Source: Actinidia chinensis
Taxonomy: Eukaryota > Streptophyta > Magnoliopsida > Ericales > Actinidiaceae
Assembly: GCA_009663005.1 (NCBI GenBank)
Contig: VIGQ01001504.1
Span: 15,001-45,000 of the forward strand
Reading direction: 5' to 3'
DNA length: 30,000 bases
Below, piece after piece: positions 10,133 through 20,444 of this stretch (the first letter of the stretch is position 1; every line of letters starts with the position of its first letter). Below the pieces are notes generated by a model. That model was not told the origin of the DNA. It was given only the letters and a program-made list of their open reading frames with translations, and did not search any database. The position numbers and the translations under genes are program-made.

Positions 10133-11005
10133 CTGACAAACACAAAAGTGAATCAATACCAAGATTAAAGTAAGTGGACGAAGCCATTATTTTTTGCTAC
10201 AGTTAGTCGAAAAGTCACTTATTCAAAGAAACGTTTTCATTTTAATGATTTACGGAACTAACTTAGTCCCACTTAACTAAACATATGAACATTTCAACAG
10301 TCCCCCCCTTGGACACACTTAGCGAGGCAGGCCTTAGCACACTTAACAACTGACCCAACTTTAACGCAAATTTTTTTTGCTTTAATATCACTTGTTAGGT
10401 CTGCCCATATTTTTTTCATAAATTTAAGATCTTAAGAAGAGAAAAGCATGAATAAGTGGTCCAAATTGAACGATGTAGAGACGGGGGGAGGAGGGCGGGG
10501 TAAAAGAAAGAAGGGGGAGTGAGGGAGGAGAGATTATGGAGAGGAGGGAATGGTTGGACATATTTCAATGTAGTTATTATTATTATTGTGCAATTTTTAA
10601 AATAAAAAATAGAATTATACAGCTAATAAGTTGTAACGAGCATGCTAGAAGAGAGTTTAGAAGAGGGGCATTTTTGGTAATTTGATAAAATCTGTTAGAG
10701 ACTTATAATCCATATTCAAGTTAGAATCAGTATACTTTTAAGGGGGAAAGTGGTCATTAACGCTAGAATAAATGGGTTTTGGGCCTATTTCTTCCCGATG
10801 AGTTAGGTCGCACTTAACATGTCCCAAATCAGTCTATGGGTTTTTGCTTAAATTGGCCCACACTAGAAACCTACATATGCCCAAAACCATATGCAACTTT
10901 TTAGCTGATGATGAATTTATATTTTAGTTTAAAAAAAACGACATTAATTATAGATTGGCACAATGAAAGGGAAAAAAAAGTTCCAACGTTAATGATGCAA
11001 ATTAC

Positions 11006-11115
11006 TTCTCCATTGACCATCAAGGAATGCATGCACGTCTTGCCAGGAAGCTTCAATCTTATTAATAGAATATTTGGTTGAAGTGTACTGGTATTTCTTC
11101 CCATCTATGTCACCG
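11006..11115 (-). pseudogene. SCPL copy B exon 7 (catalytic aspartate exon)
   Basis: Starts after ATACAG and encodes GDIDGKKYQYTSTKYSINK without a stop. Relatives have GDTDGR at the active-site Asp, so the Asp is kept while Thr has become Ile. Three extra bases between GDIDG and TSTKY cancel out and leave the frame open. It ends NGE/GTAATT in the frame that leads into VGGYTE of exon 8. Confidence 0.88.
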
Positions 11116-11865
11116 CTGTATATTCCATACAAAATAAATGTGTAAAAAAATTATAATCATCTCTAATAATATCCTTCATGAGTAATCTTATTTGAATATG
11201 TTATTAATAGCCAGTTGTGTTTTTTATTAATTTCTCACTCATTAAGTCTATATTCTAGGTTTTGGATATTAGAATATATCATAAAAATAATGAAAGAAAA
11301 TTTACATTGAAAATTTTACATGTTTTCCCTTCTTCTTTTTTTTATTACTAATATCTATGACATTTTTTCACTTTAACGGAGAAAAGTCTTTTGATGTAAG
11401 AACATACATGTTTCACCCACTACCCTGGAAAAAAATATTTAACATAATGATGATCACGATGAAGATGGATTAGCCAGGAGTGATCGCATTCTCAAATATG
11501 AAAAAGATCCGTCATATATAATGAAATTTATAGTTATGCAAAATTATAATGTTTTTAACAACCTGCCAAAATATGACGGTTTGTGCACGTCATTAGGTAC
11601 TTGTTTTGTAAAATAAGATACAATTGCAAGCTTCAAATAATTAATCTCACATATTTACGGATCTATCAACTGTTCTTATTTTTGTCTGGTTGTTAACGAA
11701 GCATTTCAGTAAAAATATTTTACGATCCATAATATTACTTTTTTGTGTTGGTAGAAAAAATATTATTTAATACTTAATGAAAATCATTAAAATGGTGTTC
11801 CTCAAATCTACTTATGAAAATTCCCCAAGGATAAAAAGCGAACAATTGATAGGTAAATTTTTTAC

Positions 11866-11962
11866 CTACATATCCAAACTCGACAGTCATATTTCATTAA
11901 CACTCTGGGAGGAGGGGAAGAATTGTGTGGATGGGCTGTCATCCAATATTTGATGACCTGCA
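11866..11962 (-). pseudogene. SCPL copy B exon 6
   Basis: Follows a 129-base intron with acceptor TTGCAG. In alternating frames it shows VIKYW, DDSPST and RVWI, the family's stretch before the catalytic Asp. It ends TGTAG/GTAAAA; joining to exon 7 restores an AGC serine codon in the RVWICSGD sequence. Confidence 0.86.
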
Positions 11963-12040
11963 CTGCAATTAATTTTGTCACAAGTTTCCGTTAAAAGTCA
12001 TTTCTTGGGCATCATGCAAGCAGCCAACACAACCCCACAA

Positions 12041-12088
12041 GAGATATATATCTATATATATATAAGAGAGAGAGAGAGAGAGATATAG
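12041..12088. repeat. Compound (TA)n-(GA)n microsatellite in SCPL intron 5
   Basis: A TA-rich run followed by about 20 bases of pure GA. It fills nearly half of the 129-base intron between exons 5 and 6 of SCPL copy B. Confidence 0.9.
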
Positions 12089-12091
12089 AAC

Positions 12092-12208
12092 CTGCATGGT
12101 TCCCAATCATACTGAGTTTGGTAACATTGCATGTTAGGGCCTTTTGAACTTCAGGGAATATTCAATAAGCATAACACGTATAGTCACTGCAAGGATCAAA
12201 TTCAACAC
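12092..12208 (-). pseudogene. SCPL copy B exon 5
   Basis: Begins after a TTGGTGTAG acceptor and encodes FDPCSDY, then a premature TGA, PEVQKAL and NVTKLS, and in another frame DWEPC. Relatives read YAYLNLPEVQKALHANVT here. It ends CATGCAG/GTTCTA. Confidence 0.88.
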
Positions 12209-12900
12209 CTACACCAACAATAATTGAACAATTGTTTTAGTAGGGCCCATCTACCCAGTCCGACAGTAAATGTTGGTTTGAAAATAATTTCTAATCAAGT
12301 TTTTTCGAGGCTCATATAGTAGTCATAGTAAATAAGCCTAACTAGTAAATTTTTGGGTGTCTGAATATGTTAAGCTTGACGTTTACACACCCCAGGGCCC
12401 CTATGTGGTCCCAGAATGATGTTTTTCAAAATAATTTGCTTTTTTTTCCTCAATCTGTAATGAACCGTTAATTTTAACACCAAACCCGAAGATGTTTCGA
12501 AAAAAGTAAAAAAATTAGAGACAGTGTATTCATAGGACATACTCAAATAAAAATGTTTATATCGCCATTTGTAATAACCAATTCCTATCATTGGCATATG
12601 TAACCTACAACCAGTGTCATGTTTCGCACTTCACCTAATAATATAATATTTTTAATATGTCGCTGTGTAACATGCCCCGTACACGCCCACTATTAATTCA
12701 ACCGTTTTACGTGGTTCTGATAGTAAATGAAATGTCAGTATTACTTTCAGCATAGTACTATTGTTCGCATCTAGTGATCAAAGTGATTCAAATTTGATTA
12801 GAAATTTCCCTAATATACAATTTGACTATGTAGGTGAAGAATTTGAACACATTACTATAAAAAGCCCTATTCATTGCAAAATTGTGGAGAGTAACTTTAC

Positions 12901-13176
12901 AGAACCCTTCCCTGGCTTTTGAAGTGGAGATTGGCATTGTGACACAACGGGCATAGATGTTGTAGATGTCAATATTTTCCAGATCCATATAAACATCATT
13001 CCCACAGCCTGCATTTTGCCACGACGGAGGGGTGGCATGACCCGGACATTACAGTATTTCTGTGATCTGGTACAAAGATTCGTCAGAAATGAAGAGCTGG
13101 GCTCTCTAGTAATCATAAATTCCCACAAAATCGGTATCATCGTGATCAAGCGATTCCCCAATACTGCAGATTGCAC
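12901..13176 (-). pseudogene. SCPL copy B exon 4
   Basis: After a degraded start (a remnant of VGNAVL) one frame runs through DDTDFVGIYDY, a stop, RAQLFISDE, a second stop, and then VYMDLENIDIYNIYARCV. This is the stretch that in the family reads roughly D-Y-x-x-x-HALISDE ... IDIYNIYAPLC. The frame then joins exon 5 in phase (TTC T / GT GTT) at a GTAAAG donor. The acceptor is not clearly an AG, so the start is approximate. Confidence 0.86.
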
Positions 13177-13442
13177 AATAAACAGTCATAAAAATCATTG
13201 ATCATAATTAATCTGATTTATAGATTTTGCATTTTCTATAGTTGCAAATGGAGCTTCATAAACAATTTTTTTGTTTTACAGAACAAATGACTAGTAAGTT
13301 ACATAGCTTCTCCTTACTTAATAAACTGAATAATTTTTGGGGTACAGAAATACCTATTTAGTACTCTTAGTGGCATATAGCTCGGATAGAGGGCCAATAA
13401 TGAATATAAGAATTTACTTTAAAAAGGAGTGTGTGCGCGGTA

Positions 13443-13444
<2 letters not shown>

Positions 13445-13478
<34 letters not shown>
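13445..13478. repeat. (TA)n microsatellite in SCPL intron 3
   Basis: Seventeen uninterrupted TA units within the long third intron of SCPL copy B. Confidence 0.95.
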
Positions 13479-13479
<1 letters not shown>

Positions 13480-13729
13480 CAAGAAATTTGTTACATACAT
13501 ATAAAATACAATACTAATTCATGAAACTCTATAATTTAAAAACATACACAGATAATACTACTATAAAACTGAAATTATTTAGAAACTTTGAAGTGACAGT
13601 CATCCACTAATTGCCTGCAGTCGGGTTCCCTTATTTAGAAAATATGGCTCTTTAATTTTAGTTGACATGTATTATACAATAATACTCAAGTATGGTAAAA
13701 AAAAAAACACGCAAATATATGTATGTGAT

Positions 13730-13900
13730 ATATGTTCTTTTTTGGATAATTTGGTATTCGGTCTACGGATCGATTAATCCGGAGGACCTATGCCACTATC
13801 ACTAGCAGAGACCCCGATTAAAATAAGGGCAAAACTCCATCTAGATGCAACTTAGAAATTGATAAAACCTAAAAAAATTTGAACTTAAAACCTTAAAAAG
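13730..13900. repeat. Probable dispersed repeat in SCPL intron 3
   Basis: A GC-richer patch around GGTATTCGGTCTACGGATCG and TTAATCCGGAGGACC inside AT-rich intron DNA, with a style typical of dispersed plant repeats. No ends could be defined. Confidence 0.3.
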
Positions 13901-14191
13901 GGACGTACAATAACTCTTATGGGTTTACGTGATATATGTTCCAAGCATGCATTTGGATGTCTTTAGGTTAAATATAATTCTCTCTCTCACCCGACTATGC
14001 CAATGATACTGCTACTCTATCGGTTTGAATATTTAGACTCTTTGCTGTCCCCTACTAAACTATTCCTTCTTGTCGCATGTTTTAACATAGAAGCATATGA
14101 GAGAAGGTCCAATCCATAACTTAAAATGTCATACAAGTGCAAAATGCCTCCTATTTACAAATGACGTCGCCTATTTGCAGTCACAAATTTT

Positions 14192-14201
14192 GGGGGGGGG
14201 G
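14192..14201. repeat. G10 homopolymer
   Basis: Ten consecutive G in AT-rich intron 3 DNA. Such runs are prone to length errors in sequencing. Confidence 0.9.
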
Positions 14202-15391
14202 ATAGTGCAGGTGCACTTTAATATTTTGGACTTTATTTTGAGTCCATTTTGGATGAATGCAATTTTGTATGATATTGTAATATCTCTCGAGAATTTAATA
14301 CGTAAAAAATTAATATTGATCGAATCTAAATTAATTGGTCGGTCAATATTATTTATATCAAGATAAATAATGTATAATCTTGTGTTCCTCACTCATTTAT
14401 TAAGTTATAAAACAATATTGAACATATATTGATTTTTTTTCGATCACACATTTTTTATAGTATTAATATTTACGATAGAATATAATATAAACAGTTTAAA
14501 TCATCAAAATAAATCTAAAATAAAGATCAAAATGCTTGACTTTACAGTACAATCCAATATTTGGGTCTGGGCAGATAAACTTTTTTCCTGTCTAAACGGA
14601 GCATTTGCACTGGTATGACATTTTAGTTACGTAATCTCTATACTTTGCCTTCGATCTCAAAACTAGGTACGAGAAAGGAATAATTTTCTAGGAACTCGTA
14701 AAGTGGGAAGTTTATGGCTCAGTTTTGCCAAGGCATGCGCCTGATTGGAAAAGGCAAACAATTCTGGGACAACCAACACTTGAGTCATACATAGTATTTC
14801 CTATTTGGAATTTATAAGCACTGTTTCCAAGTCTCTGTATCAAAAAAGACAAGCATTTCTCTATAGTTGTAAATTTGTAATCTTTCGCTTGTCATTTTGG
14901 TAGCAAGAATATGACACTTGACCATGAAATGGGGCCTCCATCTTGATTACGTAATTACGTAAGCCTACATTGTATTCAAATGTTCAATTATTCCACCATG
15001 TGGACAAAATAAGGGTATAAGGATGGACAATGAAGCGGAGCGAACGTTTTATATTAACAAATAATTGAATTTACACTGGTACAAAATTTTGTACATTTAT
15101 TTTTATTTCATTCATTCATCTTTCATTTTAAATTTTAGATTATCGAAAGGTAATTTTAAAAGTTTAAAACTTTCACACATGTGACTACTTAAAAAGTTTA
15201 TATTTTTTCCAAAATAATAAATAAAAATTGTAGAGAGAACAGTATTTTCAAACTTATAAGTAGTCACCACAGTATTAACTTTATATTGTATTTTATGTGT
15301 GATTACAATTAACGTGTTTTAAATGATATTAGATTTTCTAATTCAACTTCAATGTTCATCCTAAAAATGGTAAAAAAGCAGAGACCTTTAC

Positions 15392-15675
15392 AATGATTCC
15401 TTTGAGGTTGACAAGGGTCTGGTTGGCCTTCTTGTTGTGGTGAAGTATAGTATGTGCAAGTTGAGGTACATAATGCCCTGCGTTTAGCTCTCACCAGAAA
15501 ATGTAAAAATCTCTGTTTTTGTATTCTGGAAACCACTCATCAAGTCCAATTCAACAAGAACCACATAATTATCTGAAGCTGTTTTTTTTGTCCCCACCCC
15601 TCTCAAGATCAAATGTCGTGTTTGAGTATGAAAACCCATACGCGGCCGGAGACGCCAAAAACAAAACATTTGCAG
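15392..15675 (-). pseudogene. SCPL copy B exon 3 (catalytic serine exon)
   Basis: Starts after a TTCACAG acceptor and reads [18 protein letters not shown] in one frame, where relatives have SPAGVGFSYSN. TASDNYV follows, then after frameshifts the nucleophile motif GES. The serine codon AGC (15489-15487) is followed by TAA (15486-15484), as in copy A. The exon ends LKGII at GTAAAG. The join to exon 2 keeps phase (AAC AAA G / CT GCA). Confidence 0.9.
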
Positions 15676-15918
15676 CTGTGAACATCAAGAAGATTTAGAT
15701 TGTTATTTTCGAAAGCAATTACGCATAATGTTTTCTCAAAAATTGTTTAGCAGGCGGGTTTTCCAAACTTGACTTCTTAAATTATTTTGAGAAAAAACTC
15801 ATTTTTGAAAAATCAGTAAAAATATATATTTTTAAGACATGAAAACGAAGAATATTTTGAATTTTTAAAACTCCCAATTTTCCGAACTCCATTAGAAAAG
15901 AAGAAGAAAAGATACTAC

Positions 15919-16027
15919 CTTTGTTCAAGAATATCTATTTTGGAGTGTCTTCCATCACTATGGACTCGGAATGGTCCGAGTTCTTGCATTGCTTCCCAAG
16001 CAAGAAAAAGATGAAACAACCAGGTCC
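15919..16027 (-). pseudogene. SCPL copy B exon 2 (GPGC oxyanion exon)
   Basis: After a CAAAG acceptor the exon reads GPGC, then with extra T bases slips frame and resumes as AWEAMQELGPFRVHSDGR, closely matching the family. It ends CAAAG/GTAGTA. The open plus-strand frame at 15921-16121 is its antisense shadow. Confidence 0.88.
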
Positions 16028-16559
16028 CTTTGACAAAACGAAGTACGAAACGGTGTTTGCGTGGATGCGAGTAATGGAATCTGTCTCCGTGGTAAGAGTG
16101 ATAAAATCAAGTAAAAAATAACATTATTGTTTTTTCATCCACTAAATCCCTGATCTAAATACAACCTTCATATGATATTATCTTTCTCACCGATGATTGA
16201 AATAATAGTTTGCTCCTAAATCCGAACAAAAATTAGGTGAAAGAGAAAAGTTACAAACACACATACTTTTATAAAAAATATAGAAAGTCTCTCACCTGAA
16301 TTGTATGGATCCCTCACACAACTATGTGGGCCTCACACATTCAAATGAAAAAATTTGTACAAATATATATGCAAATGTATGCACTAATAATACTATGCTG
16401 CAGTGTAACTATTAACAACGATACCAATAAATAATAATGCCACTAGTCATCATAACACTGGAAGAAAGGATTTAGAGTTGTTACTTGTCTCTTGTTATCT
16501 AACCATTTGGCCCTCACTATCTACCACAATGTAAGATTTTTTATTGAATACAACTACAG

Positions 16560-17615
16560 TAATTGTTCCGTGCCTCGTGCACTACAAAAAAAAAAGAAAT
16601 CTTTTCATCAATTTTGATGATATTTTACATCATCACGAAGAATTAAATAAACATAAAAATAAAAAACAATCACAATTAAGTGCTCTACAAGTAACTTTCT
16701 CAGAAAACACTCATCTAATCTAAACTAATATAAAGAGTTTTTTTTTTCACCCCTAACATCCCCACCCCCTCGATATGACCTTTGTTTTTACTTTAATTTT
16801 TTTACTTTCAATTCTTCCTCTACTACAATTTTGTCACACCCATTTTAATTCTTTTTTTAATAACCCCCCTTAGTTTTTAGTTTTTTTTACTTTCACTTTT
16901 AATTTTATATTAATAAAAATTATGATAAAACAATTTATAACCCTTTTATTTTTTATTTCTTATTAAATACCCCCTTGATTACTTATTTTTATTATTTTTA
17001 CTTTCACTGTCTTAATTTTTACATATAAAAAAGTTATGATAAAAATTGATACTTTTTTTTGCTCCCACCTATGTTTTTTTTAAAAGAAAAACAATATGGA
17101 TCAAAATTTTTAATATTTTTTAAAAATTTTGATGGGTTGATAATATATATTTATTTGTTATTTGAGACTATCCTTTTTGACAAATTAATAATGTATTTTT
17201 TAATAGTTTAATTTATCATAAAATACATAAAAAATAATAACTTTTAATATCGTTCTCCAAAAGAAATTATACTTTTTTTTTTTTATATAAAAATTCGAAA
17301 GTTAAAGTAAAAAGAAAAATAAAAGAATCAAGGGGTATTAAAAGAAAACGAAGAAAGAGGTTTATAAAACTTTTATATAAAAAAATTTACATAAAATTCA
17401 AAAGTGAAGTAAAAAAAAAAGAATAAGGGTATTAAAAAATATATAAAAAGGTTGAATGTGAAAGTTGATGGGAAAAAAGGAGAGAAAGTGAGAGTTATAA
17501 TGGAGAGAGAAAGTGAAAGTGATGAGAGGTAGAGAAGTGAAAGTGTCTGATAGTTTTGGACAGAAAAAATATTTGAGGTAAATCTGAGTCGTTTTGAATC
17601 ACTCAATTAATTTCA
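16560..17615. mobile_element. Foldback (inverted-repeat) element in SCPL copy B intron 1
   Basis: Absent from copy A at the aligned site (about 1875). The left arm (about 16850-17060) and right arm (about 17275-17460) are reverse complements: AATACCCCCTTGATTAC on the left pairs with GAATCAAGGGGTATT on the right, with TTTTTACTTTCAC against GTAAAGTAAAAA-type sequence. Each arm contains two direct copies of a roughly 105-base unit, so the element is a palindrome of tandem repeats. No transposase. Outer limits are approximate, set by loss of similarity to copy A. Confidence 0.62.
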
Positions 17616-18995
17616 AGGCCATAGATAAGCGAGAGATAATAATGCGATGTTATATCAATGCCACCCTAATATTTAATTCCACACAAAGTTATAGAATATA
17701 GATAAATTCATTACCTCCCTTTCTTGAAGTTTTATGAATTAGCACCTGACTTATCTTATTTTAAAATTATCATCAAGATATCTATTTATAGATAATTTTT
17801 GGTGACAATTAATAAGATTGTTTTTATGTTTAGGGCTTTCTATTAATTTTCTCACTACACCAATTAAAACATAAATAAATATTCATCCAATCTCTTTTTA
17901 AACAAATAAATAAATAACAAACGTTATTTTTAAATATATTTTAAACATTATGAGCCACTAAAAAGTTAGAATATTTAGATTATTTTTTGAAAAAACATTC
18001 TGTATTGACAGCATTATTTATTTTTTAAGTACAGTTTTGAATTAAGAGTACATTACAAAGTAACTTATTTAAGATCAAATTGTTTAGAAAAAAAATTTTT
18101 AATGATAAAAAAGAAAAATAGAGTAGTTTACAAATAAATAGTGTTTTAAAAAAAAAGATAATATTTATTTATTTTTATTGGTGTAGTAAGAAAAGAAATT
18201 TTGAAGCCTTAAATATAAGGACAATCTTGTTATTTTTTTTCAAAATAATTAATTCTAGAGAGAATCTTAATCATAGTTTTAAAAAGTAAGAGGATCAATA
18301 TTATTTTTTTGTTCACCATTAATTATGGCACAATCTAGAATATTACTCCCATAGCCCAACCCATTATAATAATACAACAATAGATCACATCTTGTCAACA
18401 ACTAAAACACAAAAGAGGTGGATCAATATTAACAAAATAAGTGGAGTTGAGAATTTTTTTTGTTTGAGTTAGTTGATTTTATAGAAAAGTGGACAATTAA
18501 AGACGTTGTAACTTCTCTTTTTGACCTAAAATACAAGATTTATTCCTCATTACTGGTATGTCATTGACCCTATTATCAGACTTGGTGATCTACACGATAA
18601 TATTTAAGAAAATATCTGAATTGAAATTTAAGGCTCAGATGCTAGGAATGTATGAGATTATTAATATGAATGATAAGAATAAGTAAATAATTTTAATACA
18701 ATGAAGATCTATTGTAGAAATCTAATTCCCAGTCCTCCATAAGAGCCCACCTTGGTTTGAGAATTAAAATCATCTAATATTAGAAAAACAAAAAACCGTT
18801 CAAATTATATCTCTTTAGTTTTCAAATACTTAGATAAACCAAAGGCTTGAACAAACCCTTACACGACAATTAATTGTCATTAGAGTCTCTTTATTTACAT
18901 GAACCAATAAAAGCAAAATTAAGTGGACGTCATACTAGTGGTTGACATTGACCCACAAAAACAAAAAATTTGAAACATGACATGAAAATGATTAC

Positions 18996-19352
18996 TCCAT
19001 TAAGACAAAGAAGAAGAGGCAAGGAGTGGTGAGACTTTGGGGCTTCAGCAAAGTAATAATAGAATGCTTTTCCAGTGATTCATTCACTGTGACATCGCCA
19101 CCATTAGTGAGAGGAATTAACATTGGGCTGCACTGGCAATTTCTCAATCCTATCCCTCCTCAGCCTCCTGTGAAGACATCAATCATATCTGTTGAATCGC
19201 CTCGAAACCACGCTCGTGTCGACCGCAGCATTGCATCAGCTTAGCCTGTAGAGAAGTTCTAGAGCACAGTATGTTTCTTCCTTGGGTTGCGAATAAGAAG
19301 GAAGAGGATAGAGGAGAGAGAAGAAACGAATGGATGAAGCCCTGTGCACCAT
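18996..19352 (-). pseudogene. SCPL copy B exon 1 (signal peptide and N-terminus)
   Basis: ATG at 19352 opens 38 codons starting MVHRASSIRFFSLLY, a fitting signal peptide, then TGA at 19238-19236. The old frame resumes as DRIEKLPVQPN and, after an extra base in CACTAATGG, GKAFYYYFAEAPK and LPLLLCLNG. A conserved LWLNGG motif has become LCLNG. The donor reads GGA/GTAATC, one G shorter than in copy A. The ATG was chosen because it aligns in both copies and is preceded by a TATA box at a proper distance. Confidence 0.88.
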
Positions 19353-19397
19353 TTTGGAAAGAGAGAGGGGGATAAGAGGTTGGATCCAAAATAGTTG

Positions 19398-19405
19398 TAT
19401 TTATA
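19398..19405 (-). promoter_or_regulatory. TATA box of SCPL copy B
   Basis: Perfect TATAAATA on the minus strand, ending 45 bases before the ATG. Start of transcription would fall near 19370, giving a very short leader. Confidence 0.7.
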
Positions 19406-20189
19406 GTAATTTAGTGGAGAGGAGTTAGGTGTTGTACATGTAAAAATATCAGAATCATGTTAGGACTTAGTCCTATTAAAAATATGGGAAGATACTCTTA
19501 ATCACCAATCATGTTAGCCACGTCATATCAAGGAGGACTGTCATTTCTATTATGAATTGCTCAATTTGAAGCATGACTTAAAATGAGGGAAGTGACTTGC
19601 GTTGTGATGATTTCATTATGATCGCCCAAATCGTCACAGTTTTAGTGATTAAAGGTTTATTTTACTGAATATTATCCAACAATGCTAAGTACAAATATAC
19701 TCTAGTAAAGAAAAATAAGAATTTTATTTTGAGGGCTACGGAAGTATATAGTGGTTGGCAAAGAGAAAGATAAATTCGTATAATTTGGGATATGAAACTT
19801 TATTATTTCAAATTATTCTCAAACAGTTAGAATAATTTAGAGTTTTTTTAAAGGAATTGGAGTGCGATTGTCCCTCGACGAACCCTTTGGGTCCATCCCT
19901 CTTAGTAAATTAAATTCACAAACTCTATTAGAAAATTGTGAGAGAATTTGGGAATTTCTTTGTAAATCCCTCCCATATGGATTATAATGTGAACTAAATA
20001 GTGAAAAGCAAAACAATGCGAACCTTACAAACATACATAATGTAATAAATAAATTTACATCGCCCATACAAAATGGTTAAGACAGTTTGTAAATTTATTT
20101 TATTCCTTCATTTTCCATATTACATGAGGGAGCTGGTGACCTAAAAATTAGCACACCGCATTCACAAACAATTAATTATTGAAATTGAG

Positions 20190-20436
20190 TGTGATAAATA
20201 TAGGTTTTAGAAAAATGACCGTAGGGCCTATAGTCATATCCATCTAAAATCTGTGGAAGCTTCCTCTCAATCCCCAATCACGTTATGCCATGTCAATATT
20301 TTAGATAGGACTATAGTCTAACCCCAATCATGTTACCCACTTCAATATTAAGGTGGACTGTCATTCTCTTATGACATCACAATTTGGACGTATGATTGTA
20401 CAATGAGTGGAAGTGGCTTGCATTGATTGATATTGT
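20190..20436. repeat. Third copy of SCPL upstream sequence, truncated
   Basis: Resembles 19455-19630 of copy B and 4150-4205 of copy A: CAATCACGTTATGCCATGTCAA, GGTGGACTGTCATT and GAGTGGAAGTGGCTTGCATTG. The middle holds two tandem versions of a roughly 50-base unit (about 20275-20325 and 20326-20370). Similarity ends abruptly where retrotransposon sequence begins. Could be a remnant of a third gene unit or just a locally repeated promoter piece. Confidence 0.6.
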
Positions 20437-20444
20437 TTCCGTCA

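Larger units (their letters stand above)
9974..19352 (-). pseudogene. SCPL40: Serine carboxypeptidase-like pseudogene, copy B (all 8 exons)
   Basis: A complete but broken SCPL gene (peptidase S10, alpha/beta hydrolase). Exons on the minus strand: 19352-18996, 16027-15919, 15675-15392, about 13176-12901, 12208-12092, 11962-11866, 11115-11006 and 10132-9974. Together they give about 1.5 kb, or some 500 codons, the normal family length. Motifs in order: signal peptide, [42 protein letters not shown] (nucleophile), ISDE, IDIYNIYA, FDPCSDY, PEVQKAL, DWEPCS, RVWI, GDIDG (Asp site), TSTKYSINK, RALSLIMH (frame next to the His site), FLDGTPFPKTSRH and stop. The wording around FDPCSDY and the C-terminus fits the SCPL40 subgroup. 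Most introns keep GT-AG, but stops and one-base indels break exons 1-6 and 8. Intron 3 is about 2.2 kb. Inference: pseudogene, unless many indels are sequencing errors. Confidence 0.92.
14885..20130. repeat. Duplicated block, copy B
   Basis: Matches 1-4715 in the same orientation: intron 3 start, exons 1-3, introns 1 and 2, promoter and upstream DNA. It is longer mainly because of the foldback insertion in intron 1. On the right the match fades near 20130, after CCTTCATTTTCCATATTACA. On the left the match ends only because copy A reaches the window edge. Confidence 0.88.

Noticed and set aside
12871..13201. Open frames on both strands, including a 101-codon minus-strand frame
   Set aside because: The family-like reading (IDIYNIYA, ISDE) is in another minus-strand frame with two stops; the long open frame only covers its shadow.
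15921..16121. Plus-strand frame with MDSEWSEFLHCFPSKKK and a GTGGTAAGAG donor, at first taken as a first exon
   Set aside because: The minus strand of the same bases encodes the conserved GPGC and AMQELGPFRVHSDG of SCPL exon 2, and the plus frame is not kept in copy A.
16576..16592. CACTACAAAAAA, which resembles the end of a CACTA transposon
   Set aside because: No matching inverted end (TTTTTTGTAGTG) was found nearby and no target-site duplication is visible.
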